DNA of 64,000 nt from UBA5216 sp043743335 (lineage in GTDB: Bacteria > Pseudomonadota > Gammaproteobacteria > Burkholderiales > SG8-41), in assembly GCA_043743335.1 (NCBI GenBank), contig JAYTWR010000202.1, positions 32,008 to 96,007 of the forward strand, written 5' to 3'. The notes under the pieces were generated by a model. That model saw only the letters and a program-made list of their open reading frames with translations. It ran no database searches and had not been told where the DNA came from. The position numbers and the translations under genes are program-made. Positions 34,133-42,224 of this stretch are shown in pieces. How positions within the stretch are numbered: the stretch's first letter is position 1; each line of letters starts with the position of its first letter.

Positions 34133-35314
34133 TTAGATGGCCCCTTTAGCGCGCAGCGTCTGAATGGCAGCCGCGTCGTAGCCCAAACCCTTCAACACTT
34201 CGTCGGTGTGCTCGCCGGGATCGGGTGTATGGCCGAGTTTTTCCGGCTGCGGATAACGGCTCAGATGAATGGGCTGGCCCACCACTTTTTGCGCGCCGTA
34301 TTTCGGGTGATCCACCGGCTTGGCAATGCCCAAGTGTTGCACCTGTGGATCGGCGAACACTTTGTCGATGGTGTTGATCGGACCGCACGGCACACCAGCT
34401 TGGTCCATTAACTTGACCCAATACTCGTTGGTTTGTGCCTTCATAATTTCCGCCAGTCGCGCATTCAGCGCGGGCCGGTTCTTGCCGCGCAACGCGGGGT
34501 TGGCGAATTCAGGAATCGTCAGCAAATCCGTCGCGCCCGCCGCTTTGCAAAAACGCTCCCACAGGCTGTCGCCCGATGCGGCTAGGTTGATATAGCCGTC
34601 AGCCGTCTGGAACATGCCCGTACCTGCTGCGGTGGGGTGATTGTTGCCTTCTTGCCCGGCGACTTCGCCTTTCATCAGGTAACGCGCGGCTTGGAAATCA
34701 AGCATGAAAATTTGGGTTTCGATCAACGACGTCGAAACCCATTGGCCTTCGCCGCTGCGCTCGCGCTCCAGCAGCGCCAGCACAATCGCGTTCGCCAACA
34801 AAATACCAGCCGAAGTGTCGTTGATCGCAATGCCCACGCGTACCGGTCCGCCGCCTGCATGGCCGGTAATCGACATCAGCCCGCCCATGCCTTGCGCGAT
34901 TTGGTCCACACCGGCGCGGCCTTCGTACGGCCCATCCTGACCGAAGCCGGAAATGCTGCCGTAGACCACGCGCGGGTTCACCTTCTTCACCGCTTCGTAG
35001 TCGATGCCGAGCTTATACTTCACGGTGGATTTGTAATTCTCCGCCACCACATCGGCGGTTTTAACCAGCTCGAAAAAAATCTTCAGGCCTTCGGGCGTTT
35101 TCAGATTGAGTGTGAGGCTGCGCTTGTTGCGATGCAGATTCTGAAAATCCGGCCCGTCGCGGCGGCTGCCGGTGGCATCCACCGAGGGCCCCGGCGCTTC
35201 GATCTTGATCACATTGGCACCCCAGTCAGCGAGTTGGCGCACGGCTGTCGGTCCGGCGCGATGCGCGGTGAGATCCAGTACCGTGTAGCCGTTGAGGGGC
35301 AAGCGAGTCGTCAT
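34133..35314 (-). CDS. CaiB/BaiF family CoA-transferase
   Basis: 393-residue class III CoA-transferase: LNGYTVLDLTAHRAGPTAVR, LADWGANVIKIEAPG, NLHRNKRSLTLNLKTPEGLK, the catalytic aspartate in RAGVDQIAQGMGGLMSITG and PCGPINTIDKVFADPQVQH near the C-terminus. It moves CoA between acyl donors and a carboxylic acid, the activation step for a degradation route. The ATG at 35314 is chosen over 35359 because of AAGGA eight bases upstream. It is first in the minus-strand cluster that continues to 28207. Confidence 0.9.
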   Translation of the reverse strand: MTTRLPLNGYTVLDLTAHRAGPTAVRQLADWGANVIKIEAPGPSVDATGSRRDGPDFQNLHRNKRSLTLNLKTPEGLKIFFELVKTADVVAENYKSTVKYKLGIDYEAVKKVNPRVVYGSISGFGQDGPYEGRAGVDQIAQGMGGLMSITGHAGGGPVRVGIAINDTSAGILLANAIVLALLERERSGEGQWVSTSLIETQIFMLDFQAARYLMKGEVAGQEGNNHPTAAGTGMFQTADGYINLAASGDSLWERFCKAAGATDLLTIPEFANPALRGKNRPALNARLAEIMKAQTNEYWVKLMDQAGVPCGPINTIDKVFADPQVQHLGIAKPVDHPKYGAQKVVGQPIHLSRYPQPEKLGHTPDPGEHTDEVLKGLGYDAAAIQTLRAKGAI

Positions 35315-35540
35315 GGTGAAGTTCCTTGGTGAATAAAAAAACTGGGGTCGATGGGTCACGCATCGTAGCGCTTTGGGTTTGCGGATTCAATTGCGGTGCG
35401 ATGGTGTGCCGCAGCCACGGCATCGGTTTCCCGCTGGCTCAAAGCGGTTGCGGGCGGTATAGTCAGGCCTGACAGGTTGAGAAAGTCGGCGACGTACCCT
35501 GTTCACCATGGCGTCGGCGGCACACCAAGGAATGGAAACC

Positions 35541-36089
35541 ATGATAAAAAAAATGTTCGCCGCCGTGGGCTCTGCTACGGCGGCTACGGCGGCTACGGCC
35601 GCTGCGCTGCTATTGGCGGGCTGCAATCCGCCGCCGGCTGCGGTGTCAGCGCCGCCGTACAACACCTCGCTGTCGTTGAAGCAGTTGATGGAATTTGTCA
35701 TCGACCCCGCTGCCGACGCGGTGTGGGAATCGGTGGCGATTATCATCACTGACAAGGGCGAGAACCAAAAAGCGCCGAAGACGGATGAGGATTGGTTAAA
35801 GGTGAAGGCCGGTGCCGCGACGATGATCGAATCCGGCAACCTGCTGATGATGCAGGGCCGCGCGCGCGACGACAAAAAGTGGATGGCGTTGGCCAAAAGC
35901 ATGAGTGATGCTGCGGTGGTGGCGTATCAGGCCTCGGACAAAAAAGATGTCGCGGCGTTGTTTGATTCCGGCGCGGTGATTTACAACGCGTGTTCGGCGT
36001 GTCACGCAGCGTATCGTGTGGGCGAAGACACGGCGGTCGCGCCCACGGTGAAGGCGTTGCCCGATGCGCCGCCGAAAGCAGCCCAGTAG
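35541..36089 (+). CDS. c-type cytochrome lipoprotein (c556/c'-like four-helix)
   Basis: 182-residue exported protein. The leader MIKKMFAAVGS runs into an alanine-rich stretch encoded by a short tandem repeat and the lipobox LLLAGC. The mature part is helical, with the haem site near the C-terminus, YNACSACHAAYRV (CxxCH), as in cytochromes c' and c556. The start at 35541 has AAGGA 9 bases upstream. It opens a seven-gene plus-strand module with two membrane proteins and two pairs of exported proteins, and is the only redox protein in it, so it probably handles electrons for the module. Confidence 0.83.
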   Translation: MIKKMFAAVGSATAATAATAAALLLAGCNPPPAAVSAPPYNTSLSLKQLMEFVIDPAADAVWESVAIIITDKGENQKAPKTDEDWLKVKAGAATMIESGNLLMMQGRARDDKKWMALAKSMSDAAVVAYQASDKKDVAALFDSGAVIYNACSACHAAYRVGEDTAVAPTVKALPDAPPKAAQ

Positions 36090-36106
36090 CCGGTCACGAG
36101 GCCTTG

Positions 36107-36604
36107 ATGAATCCCTCAGTAAAACAAATCCTTAACAGCGTTTGCGGGTGGATCGATGCGACGCCGCTGAGTCAGGCGATTCAGACCGCGCCGTGGGTAG
36201 TGCCGGCGGTGCAGACGGTGCATATCCTTACCATCGCGGCGTTGATGGCGTCGATGCTGATGATTAACTTGCGGCTGCTCGGCATGGTGGGGCGCGAGCA
36301 GGCGCTGGCTGGCGTCGTGCGGCGCTTTGGCCCGGTGATCTGGTGGGCGCTGCCGGTGCTGCTCATCAGCGGCATTTTTCTGATTATCGGCGAGCCGGCG
36401 CGCGCGCTGAAAAACAATATTTTCCAGATCAAAATGCTGCTGGTGATCGGTGCGGTCGCGGTGACGGCGTATTTTGCCGCGCCGCTGAAAAAGAACCCGG
36501 CGTTTTGGGACGGCCGCGTGGCTGCGGGCAAAGTGATCGCGCTGATTTCCGTAGCGCTGTGGTGCGGCATTATTTTTGCCGGCCGCTGGATTGCGTATTT
36601 TTGA
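36107..36604 (+). CDS. Four-helix inner-membrane protein (DUF6644-like), copy 1
   Basis: 165-residue protein with four hydrophobic helices (around residues 30-52, 70-92, 105-122 and 140-162). It has VVPAVQTVHILTIAALMASM, then RLLGMVGREQALAGVVRRFG, and it ends ALWCGIIFAGRWIAYF. The His in HILTI of the first helix and the final GRWI motif recur in the next gene, so the two are paralogues. It begins 17 bp after the cytochrome gene. The family assignment is from memory and the function is unknown; the histidines within helices could bind haem b. Confidence 0.75.
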   Translation: MNPSVKQILNSVCGWIDATPLSQAIQTAPWVVPAVQTVHILTIAALMASMLMINLRLLGMVGREQALAGVVRRFGPVIWWALPVLLISGIFLIIGEPARALKNNIFQIKMLLVIGAVAVTAYFAAPLKKNPAFWDGRVAAGKVIALISVALWCGIIFAGRWIAYF

Positions 36605-36617
36605 CCGGGCAAACACC

Positions 36618-37112
36618 ATGACTATCGACAGTTTGCTCAAATCGCTTGAGTCTTTTGAATTCGCCACCGCGATCCGCGAAGGCGAGGTGTTGTTCCCGTG
36701 GCTGGAATCGATACATGTGCTGGCGATTGTGCTGGTGGTGGGCTCGATTGCGATGGTGGATTTGCGTTTGCTCGGCTGGGCCTCACGCGACCGGCCGGTG
36801 GGTGCGCTCACGCGCGAAGTGTTGCCGATTACGTGGATGGCATTCGCGCTGGCACTGATCACCGGCGTGTTGATGTTTTGCGCCAAGGCAGTGATTTACG
36901 GCCACAACACCTACTTCCTGTTGAAGATCGGGTTTCTGTTGCTGGCTGCCGGTAACATGTTGATTTTTCACAAGTTTTCGTATCGGGACGTGGCCGCTTG
37001 GGGCGTGCCGGGCGGCGCCTTGCCGCAGGCCGCCAAAGTCGCGGGCGGGATGTCGCTGCTGTTGTGGGTTTGTATTGTGGCGTTTGGCCGTTGGATAGGA
37101 TTCACCACTTAA
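36618..37112 (+). CDS. Four-helix inner-membrane protein (DUF6644-like), copy 2
   Basis: 164-residue paralogue of the preceding gene, 13 bp downstream. It shares WLESIHVLAIVLVVGSIAMV (the IHVL histidine), DLRLLGWASRDRPVGALTRE, a third helix and the ending WVCIVAFGRWIGF. A further histidine occurs in MLIFHKFSYRDVAAWG. It is likely to form a heterodimer with copy 1 in the inner membrane. Together with the cytochrome c lipoprotein this resembles a small membrane electron-transfer unit, but no characterised homologue comes to mind. Confidence 0.75.
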   Translation: MTIDSLLKSLESFEFATAIREGEVLFPWLESIHVLAIVLVVGSIAMVDLRLLGWASRDRPVGALTREVLPITWMAFALALITGVLMFCAKAVIYGHNTYFLLKIGFLLLAAGNMLIFHKFSYRDVAAWGVPGGALPQAAKVAGGMSLLLWVCIVAFGRWIGFTT

Positions 37113-37239
37113 GCTGCGCCGCTGTTGATAGACAAGCGCTGGCGGCGGTAGTAGTGTCGGGCACCGGTTGCGCTTGGTGCAATAAAGTCCCGCATAAAAC
37201 AACAACAAATCAATTCTTTACAGGGAAGGGTCGCTTGCC

Positions 37240-38064
37240 ATGAAACGATTTTTGACCGCCACTGCGGTTGTGGTATTTGCCTGCGCTACGGCGGCGTTCG
37301 CGCAAAACAATCCCGCTGAAAAGCCGGTGATCAACCCGCCGCCTACCGCCAAGGATTGGACAGACATCGGCAAACTGCCCGACTGGAGTGGCGTGTGGAA
37401 TCCGAATATCTCTGATCAAGACCGGCAACACGTTAAGAACCCGCCGCCGTGGAACGCTAAGGCGGCGGCGTTAATCAAGTTTCAGGAGGCCGAATTGCGC
37501 GCGGGCCGTCCGACGCCGTTATTTGTGAATTGTCTGCCGGAAGCGCATCCGTCGTGGATGATGATCAGCCACAACGCGCTGGAAATTTTGTTCACGCCGG
37601 GTCGCGTCACCATGCTGGGCGAGTCCGATGGCGGCCGCCTGCGCCGCATCTACACCGATGGCCGCAGCCACCCGGCTGACCCTGACCCCACCTTTCACGG
37701 CCACTCCATCGGCAAGTGGGAGGGCGACACGCTGGTGATCGACACCATCGGTATTTTGCCGCAGGCGTATATTGCCCCCAGCGAAGCGCATGGCGTGCCG
37801 AATCAGGGCGATATGCACGTGCTGGAGCGTATCAAGGTTGAAAAAGACGTGATGCACGTTTACATGAAAGTTACCGCGCCGCATGTACTGACCAAGCCGT
37901 ATGAAACGACGCGTTATTACTTCCGCCAGCGCGCGCGCAAATTCGATATAGTCGAAGGCGTGTGCATGGAAGGCTACTTCGCGCCGCGTATTGATAAAGA
38001 TGGCTGGCATGTGTTTGTGCCGCAGCCGCACGACGTGGGCGGCAATCGCATTCCGCCGCAATAA
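37240..38064 (+). CDS. Exported PDWSGVW-type protein of unknown function, copy 1
   Basis: 274 residues with a signal peptide (MKRFLTATAVVVFACATAAF). Conserved blocks, shared with the paralogue at 38837, are KPVINPPPTAKDW, KLPDWSGVW, FVNCLPEAHPSWMM, RRIYTDGRSHPADPDPTFHG, SIGKWEGDTLVIDT and EGYFAP. Several His, Asp and Trp residues are invariant between the copies. The fold is probably beta-rich, and I know no function. It is followed 29 bp later by a DUF6152-like gene, and the same pair repeats downstream, so the two proteins likely work together in the periplasm. Confidence 0.75.
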   Translation: MKRFLTATAVVVFACATAAFAQNNPAEKPVINPPPTAKDWTDIGKLPDWSGVWNPNISDQDRQHVKNPPPWNAKAAALIKFQEAELRAGRPTPLFVNCLPEAHPSWMMISHNALEILFTPGRVTMLGESDGGRLRRIYTDGRSHPADPDPTFHGHSIGKWEGDTLVIDTIGILPQAYIAPSEAHGVPNQGDMHVLERIKVEKDVMHVYMKVTAPHVLTKPYETTRYYFRQRARKFDIVEGVCMEGYFAPRIDKDGWHVFVPQPHDVGGNRIPPQ

Positions 38065-38093
38065 TTCGAACCTTGCCCTATACAGGAGATGTC

Positions 38094-38531
38094 ATGAAAT
38101 CATCGTTCAAAAAAGTGTTGCTTGCGTCAGCATTGCTGGGTTTGGGCGCAGGCGCGTACCCGGTGGCCGCGCACCACGCCACCAGCATGTTCGATCACGC
38201 CAAAGTGGTGAGCATCAACGGTGTGGTCAAAGAAGTGCACTGGACCAACCCGCATGTCGGCATTTATGTCGATGTGATCAAGGACGGCGAAACGCCGGCG
38301 CTGTGGGTGATTGAAATGACCAGCCCCGGCAACTTGGTGCGCGCCGGCGGCTGGACGCGCAACTCGGTTAAGCCCGGCGATAAAGTCACAATCGACATGG
38401 CCCCGCTACGCGACGGCAAAAAAGGCGGCGCGTTGAAAAAAGTCACGCTGGTGGATTCAGGCAAATTCCTGACGGCGGATATCCGCGCGCAGGAACGTGC
38501 GAATCTGGAACAAGAAGCGCCGGCAAAATAA
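38094..38531 (+). CDS. DUF6152-like exported protein, copy 1
   Basis: 145-residue small exported protein: signal peptide (KVLLASALLGLGAGAYPVAA), then AHHATSMFDHAKVVSINGVV, KEVHWTNPHVGIYVDV, MTSPGNLVRAGGWTRN and KPGDKVTIDMAPLRDGKKGG. This AHH-F-WTNPH-SPG-KPGD pattern is that of DUF6152 proteins (from memory), probably an OB-like beta-barrel. The start ATG 38094 follows CAGGAG. The histidine-rich mature N-terminus (HH) could bind metal. A terminator follows at 38551. Confidence 0.8.
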   Translation: MKSSFKKVLLASALLGLGAGAYPVAAHHATSMFDHAKVVSINGVVKEVHWTNPHVGIYVDVIKDGETPALWVIEMTSPGNLVRAGGWTRNSVKPGDKVTIDMAPLRDGKKGGALKKVTLVDSGKFLTADIRAQERANLEQEAPAK

Positions 38532-38550
38532 GTGGCTGGCTGTGCCACTG

Positions 38551-38574
38551 AAAAGCCCCGCGAGGGGCTTTTTT
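38551..38574. terminator. Rho-independent terminator
   Basis: GCCCC-GCGA-GGGGC stem-loop (38555-38568) flanked by AAAA and a run of six T, usable in both directions. It ends the transcript carrying the cytochrome, the membrane proteins and the first exported pair. Confidence 0.8.
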
Positions 38575-38580
38575 GTTGCA

Positions 38581-38720
38581 CACCGAGCACATCGAGAACA
38601 CAGAGAGAAATCAGGGCGTTACCGGGATTCACCTGATCACCCGGTTGGTGAGCAAACGTTTCAGGCCCAGTAGCTGTCTTTCCTTGGCGTTCTCGGTGTC
38701 CTCGGTGTCCTCTGTGGCGA
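38581..38720. repeat. Facing pair of CACAGAGGACAC-type repeats
   Basis: The unit at 38581-38610 reads CACCGAGCACATCGAGAACA then CAGAG. At 38691-38720 the complementary form CTCGGTGTCCTCGGTGTCCT then CTGTGGC appears, so the two units face each other about 80 bp apart. Confidence 0.6.
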
Positions 38721-38836
38721 ATTGCGTTTTTTACGCTTTACACAGCACGGTAAGCCGAACCGGGCTGACGAAATTTTCCATCGTGTTAATATTTTGCCCT
38801 TGCTGATGTCGCTATTCACAGGAGGAGAAAAACCAG

Positions 38837-39679
38837 ATGCGTAATGTCCGTCGTGAAGTCATGGCCCTGTTGGGGATTTCGCTGTTGCCGGGCGTATCAC
38901 TGGCGCAATCTCCCGCCGCCAAACCGGCAGCCAAGCCCGTAATCAACCCGCCGCCCTCGGCAAAAGACTGGGCCGATATGGCGAAGCTGCCCGATTGGAG
39001 CGGCGTGTGGACGCACGTGCGTTCCGATCAAGACCGACAAATGAAAACCAATCCGCCGTCGTGGAATGAAAAGGCTGCCAAAGTCATCGAGTGGCAATAC
39101 GCCGAAGAGCGCGCGGGCCGTCCGCCACCCCTGTTCCAGAACTGTCTGCCGGAAGCCATGCCTGCGTGGATGCTGGTGACGCACAACGCGATGGAGTTTG
39201 CGTTTTATCCGGGCCGCGTGCTGATGCTCGGCGAATCGGATAGCTCACGCCTGCGCCGCGTTTACACCGATGGGCGCGGTCACACCGATGACCCAGACCC
39301 GACCTTCCACGGCGAATCCATCGGCAAGTGGGATGGCGAAAATCTACACGTCGATACCATCGCCATGCATCCGCAAAATTACATCGCGATCAGCGAAGCG
39401 CAGGGCATTCCCAACGGCGGCGACATGCACATCAAAGAGCGCATGTATTTGCAAAAGCCGGATGTGTGGGCCGATGAACTCACCATTACCGCGCCCAAAG
39501 TGCTGACCAAGCCGTGGGTGACCACGCGCATTTACTACCGGCAGCGGCTGCGTCGGTTGGATATTGTCGAGGGCACCTGCCTTGAGGGGTACTTCAAGCC
39601 GTCAGTCGACAAAGACGGTTACCCGAGCTGGGAAAAAATCTCGCATGACCCGTACGGTAACCGTACACCGCCGAAATAA
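38837..39679 (+). CDS. Exported PDWSGVW-type protein of unknown function, copy 2
   Basis: 280-residue paralogue of the gene at 37240 with a strong GGAGGAG ribosome site. Signal peptide: EVMALLGISLLPGVSLAQ. The same blocks recur: KPVINPPPSAKDWADMAKLP, DWSGVWTHVRSDQDRQ, FQNCLPEAMPAWM, VYTDGRGHTDDPDPTFHGES, GKWDGENLHVDTI and EGYFKP. Differences cluster in the N-terminal linker and in the loop after IDT. It leads the second copy of the two-gene unit, so the pair was duplicated as a block and kept intact, which argues for a useful function. Confidence 0.75.
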   Translation: MRNVRREVMALLGISLLPGVSLAQSPAAKPAAKPVINPPPSAKDWADMAKLPDWSGVWTHVRSDQDRQMKTNPPSWNEKAAKVIEWQYAEERAGRPPPLFQNCLPEAMPAWMLVTHNAMEFAFYPGRVLMLGESDSSRLRRVYTDGRGHTDDPDPTFHGESIGKWDGENLHVDTIAMHPQNYIAISEAQGIPNGGDMHIKERMYLQKPDVWADELTITAPKVLTKPWVTTRIYYRQRLRRLDIVEGTCLEGYFKPSVDKDGYPSWEKISHDPYGNRTPPK

Positions 39680-39717
39680 TTGCTCCGTTACTGTCACTAC
39701 ACTTCGAAGGAGACCGC

Positions 39718-40137
39718 ATGAAATCACTCGCAAAACAAACGCTGATTGCCGGTGCGTTGCTGGGCTTGGGCGCTGCGGCGTACCCTGTCGCTGCGCATCA
39801 CTCGACTACCATGTTCGCGCACGACAAAGTGGTGTCGATTTCAGGTGTGGTGAAAGAAGTGCACTGGACCAACCCGCATGTTGCCATCTACGTGGAGGGT
39901 GCGCAAAAGGGTGCCGCGCCCGTCACGTGGGTGCTCGAGATGACCAGCCCCGGCAACCTCACGCGCGCCGGTATCTGGAAGCGCAATTCGTTCAAGCCCG
40001 GCGACAAGGTGGACGTCGATATGGCCCCGCTGCGCGATGGCGGCAAGGGCGGCGCGCTGAAAAAAATCACCAATACCGAATCGGGGCTATCGCTGAACGC
40101 CAATCTGCGCGAGCAGGAAGGCGTGGTCGAGAAATAG
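39718..40137 (+). CDS. DUF6152-like exported protein, copy 2
   Basis: 139-residue paralogue of the gene at 38094: signal peptide (QTLIAGALLGLGAAAYPVAA), then AHHSTTMFAHDKVVSISGVV, KEVHWTNPHVAIYVEG, MTSPGNLTRAGIWKRN and KPGDKVDVDMAPLRDGGKGG. A ribosome site GAAGGAG precedes the ATG. It ends the module, and an exact 16-mer repeat begins 19 bp after its stop. The two copies share the AHH, WTNPH and SPGN cores but differ at the C-terminus. Confidence 0.8.
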   Translation: MKSLAKQTLIAGALLGLGAAAYPVAAHHSTTMFAHDKVVSISGVVKEVHWTNPHVAIYVEGAQKGAAPVTWVLEMTSPGNLTRAGIWKRNSFKPGDKVDVDMAPLRDGGKGGALKKITNTESGLSLNANLREQEGVVEK

Positions 40138-40156
40138 TGCCGCGTAAAATATCAAT

Positions 40157-40172
40157 AAAATCAATTAGTTAC
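40157..40172 (+). repeat. Dispersed 16-mer, exact copy AAAATCAATTAGTTAC
   Basis: Same orientation as the DUF6152-like gene, 19 bp after its stop, in the 47-bp convergent gap before the ABC ATPase gene. Left flank CAATA. Confidence 0.85.
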
Positions 40173-40184
40173 AAACGCCCTGCG

Positions 40185-42224
40185 TTATAGCCGGAGGCAG
40201 GCCGCGAAATGTCCGGGCTTGACCTCGCGCAGCGCGGGCTTCTCCGCACGGCAAGCGCTATCCGCCTGCGGGCAACGCGTACTGAATACGCACCCTGCGG
40301 GCGGTGCCAGCGGACTGGGCACCTCGCCGCGGAGCACGCGATGCTCACGCCGCGCTTCGATTGCCGGATCGGGTGTCGGTGCCGCCTCAAGCAGGGCCTG
40401 CGTGTAAGGGTGCAGGGGATCGGCGTAGAGCGCATCGCGGTCGGCGATTTCCATCACACGACCCAAGTACATCACAATCACCCGGTCTGAAATATGCCGC
40501 ACCACCGCCAAGTCGTGCGCGATGAACAAATAAGTCAGGCCCAGTTGTTTTTGTAAATCTTCCAGCAGGTTGATGATCTGCGCCTGTATCGATACATCCA
40601 GCGCCGATACCGGCTCATCGCACACTATAAATTCCGGCTCCATCGCCAGCGCGCGGGCAATGCCGACGCGCTGCCGCTGCCCGCCTGACAATTCATGCGG
40701 ATATCGGGCCGCCATGTAATCAAACAACCCCACCTGCTGCAGCAACGCACTGACCTTGGCGCGCGCCGCAGCCTTGTCAGGCTGCAGCTGGTACACCAGC
40801 AGCGGCTCGGTGATGCTATCGCCAATGGTCATGCGCGGATTGAGCGAGCTGAACGGATCCTGAAAAATCACCTGCATGCGGCGACGGTAATGCTTGAGCG
40901 TGTTGCCACCCGCGTGTGTGACGTCCACGCCGCCGAACGTGATGGAACCTGCGGTGGATTTCTCCAGCCGCAACAGCGTGCGTCCCACCGTGGTTTTGCC
41001 GCAGCCGGATTCACCCACCAGGCCCACCGTCTCGCCTTTGAACACGTCAAACGACACATCATCCACCGCGCGCACTTCGGCCTTTTTTTTCGCGCCGAAC
41101 GTTTTGAAGCCGGTAGATACGTCGAACCAAGTCTTGAGGCCGCTGACGCGCAGCAATGGCGTGTCGCGCCTGACGGTTTTGATCGTCGTGGTATCACGCG
41201 ATGCCGCTTGCAGGCCCACCGCCGCCGGGCCGCTGCGGGCAATTTCCGCCGCGCGCAGGCACGCGACGTGCCGGCCAGCGGTGACTTCAACCAAATCAGG
41301 CAACGCCCGTTCGCAAGCGGCCTGATGTGCCGCACAGCGCGACGCAAATCGGCACCCCGACGGCGGTGCCAGCAAATCAGGCGGCGCGCCGTCGATGGTT
41401 TCCAACCGCTGCCCGCGCGGCTGATCGAGACGCGGCACCGAGCGCAGTAGCCCGGCGGTATACGGGTGCAGCGGCTGAGCAAATAACGCCGCAGCGCTGC
41501 CTTGCTCGGCCATGCGCGCGGCGTACATCACGTTCACCCGATCGGCGTAACGTGCGACGATGCCGAGGTTGTGCGTGATCACCACCATCGCGATGTTGAG
41601 ATCGCGCGACAAATCCTTCATCAGCTTCAGAATCTGCGCCTGTATGGTCACATCCAACGCGGTGGTCGGCTCGTCCGCGATAATCAGTTTGGGGTTGCAC
41701 GCCAGCGCAATAGCGATCACCACGCGCTGGCGCATGCCGCCGGAGAATTGATGCGGATATTGATCGAGTCGCGATTCGGCATCCGGCAACCCCACCATTT
41801 TCAACAGTTCCAGCGCGCGCGTGCGTGCTGCTTGCGGCGTCAGCTTCAAGTGCAGCAACAGCGGCTCGGCAATCTGATAACCGACGGTCAGCACCGGGTT
41901 AAGCGAAGTCATCGGGTCTTGAAAAATCATCGCGACATCGCGCCCCCGCAGCGCGCGCATCTGGTCCGCACTGAGCGTCAGCAAATCTCGCCCATCAAAC
42001 ATCACCCGCCCCTGCGTCACACGCCCGTTCTGCGCCAATAACCGCAGAATCGCCAGCGACGACACCGACTTGCCGCAACCGGATTCACCCACCAAGGCCA
42101 CAATTTCGCCGGCGCGTACGCGATACGAAATGCCCTCTACCGCCCGCACCACCCCGCGCGGGGTTTTGAATTCGACGTGGAGATTGTCGACGTCGAGGAG
42201 CCAAGGCCGCACGGTGTCGGTCAA
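40185..42224 (-). CDS. Fused dipeptide/oligopeptide-type ABC transporter ATPase (DppD-DppF fusion)
   Basis: 679 residues with two complete nucleotide-binding domains. NBD1: Walker A GESGCGKSVSSLAI, signature FSGGMRQRVVIA, Walker B LIIADEPTTALDVT, then an oligopeptide-type C-terminal extension (PPSGCRFASRCAAHQAAC, an Fe-S-like cysteine cluster). NBD2: GESGCGKTTVGRTLL, LSGGQRQRVGIARAL, FIVCDEPVSALDVS and a second extension (PPAGCVFSTRCPQADSAC). The cytoplasmic ATPase should energise a peptide/nickel-type importer, but no permease or binding-protein gene is adjacent. Its start overlaps the upstream dehydrogenase by 4 bp. Confidence 0.9.
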   Translation of the reverse strand: MTDTVRPWLLDVDNLHVEFKTPRGVVRAVEGISYRVRAGEIVALVGESGCGKSVSSLAILRLLAQNGRVTQGRVMFDGRDLLTLSADQMRALRGRDVAMIFQDPMTSLNPVLTVGYQIAEPLLLHLKLTPQAARTRALELLKMVGLPDAESRLDQYPHQFSGGMRQRVVIAIALACNPKLIIADEPTTALDVTIQAQILKLMKDLSRDLNIAMVVITHNLGIVARYADRVNVMYAARMAEQGSAAALFAQPLHPYTAGLLRSVPRLDQPRGQRLETIDGAPPDLLAPPSGCRFASRCAAHQAACERALPDLVEVTAGRHVACLRAAEIARSGPAAVGLQAASRDTTTIKTVRRDTPLLRVSGLKTWFDVSTGFKTFGAKKKAEVRAVDDVSFDVFKGETVGLVGESGCGKTTVGRTLLRLEKSTAGSITFGGVDVTHAGGNTLKHYRRRMQVIFQDPFSSLNPRMTIGDSITEPLLVYQLQPDKAAARAKVSALLQQVGLFDYMAARYPHELSGGQRQRVGIARALAMEPEFIVCDEPVSALDVSIQAQIINLLEDLQKQLGLTYLFIAHDLAVVRHISDRVIVMYLGRVMEIADRDALYADPLHPYTQALLEAAPTPDPAIEARREHRVLRGEVPSPLAPPAGCVFSTRCPQADSACRAEKPALREVKPGHFAACLRL

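Larger units (their letters stand above)
38532..38836. other. Intergenic region between the two duplicated exported-protein pairs
   Basis: 305 bp without a credible gene. It holds a terminator (38551-38574) and two facing CACAGAGGACAC-type repeats (38581-38720). The last 100 bp should contain the promoter of the second pair; TTAATATT at about 38785 is the only AT-rich stretch and no clear -35/-10 pair stands out. Confidence 0.5.
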
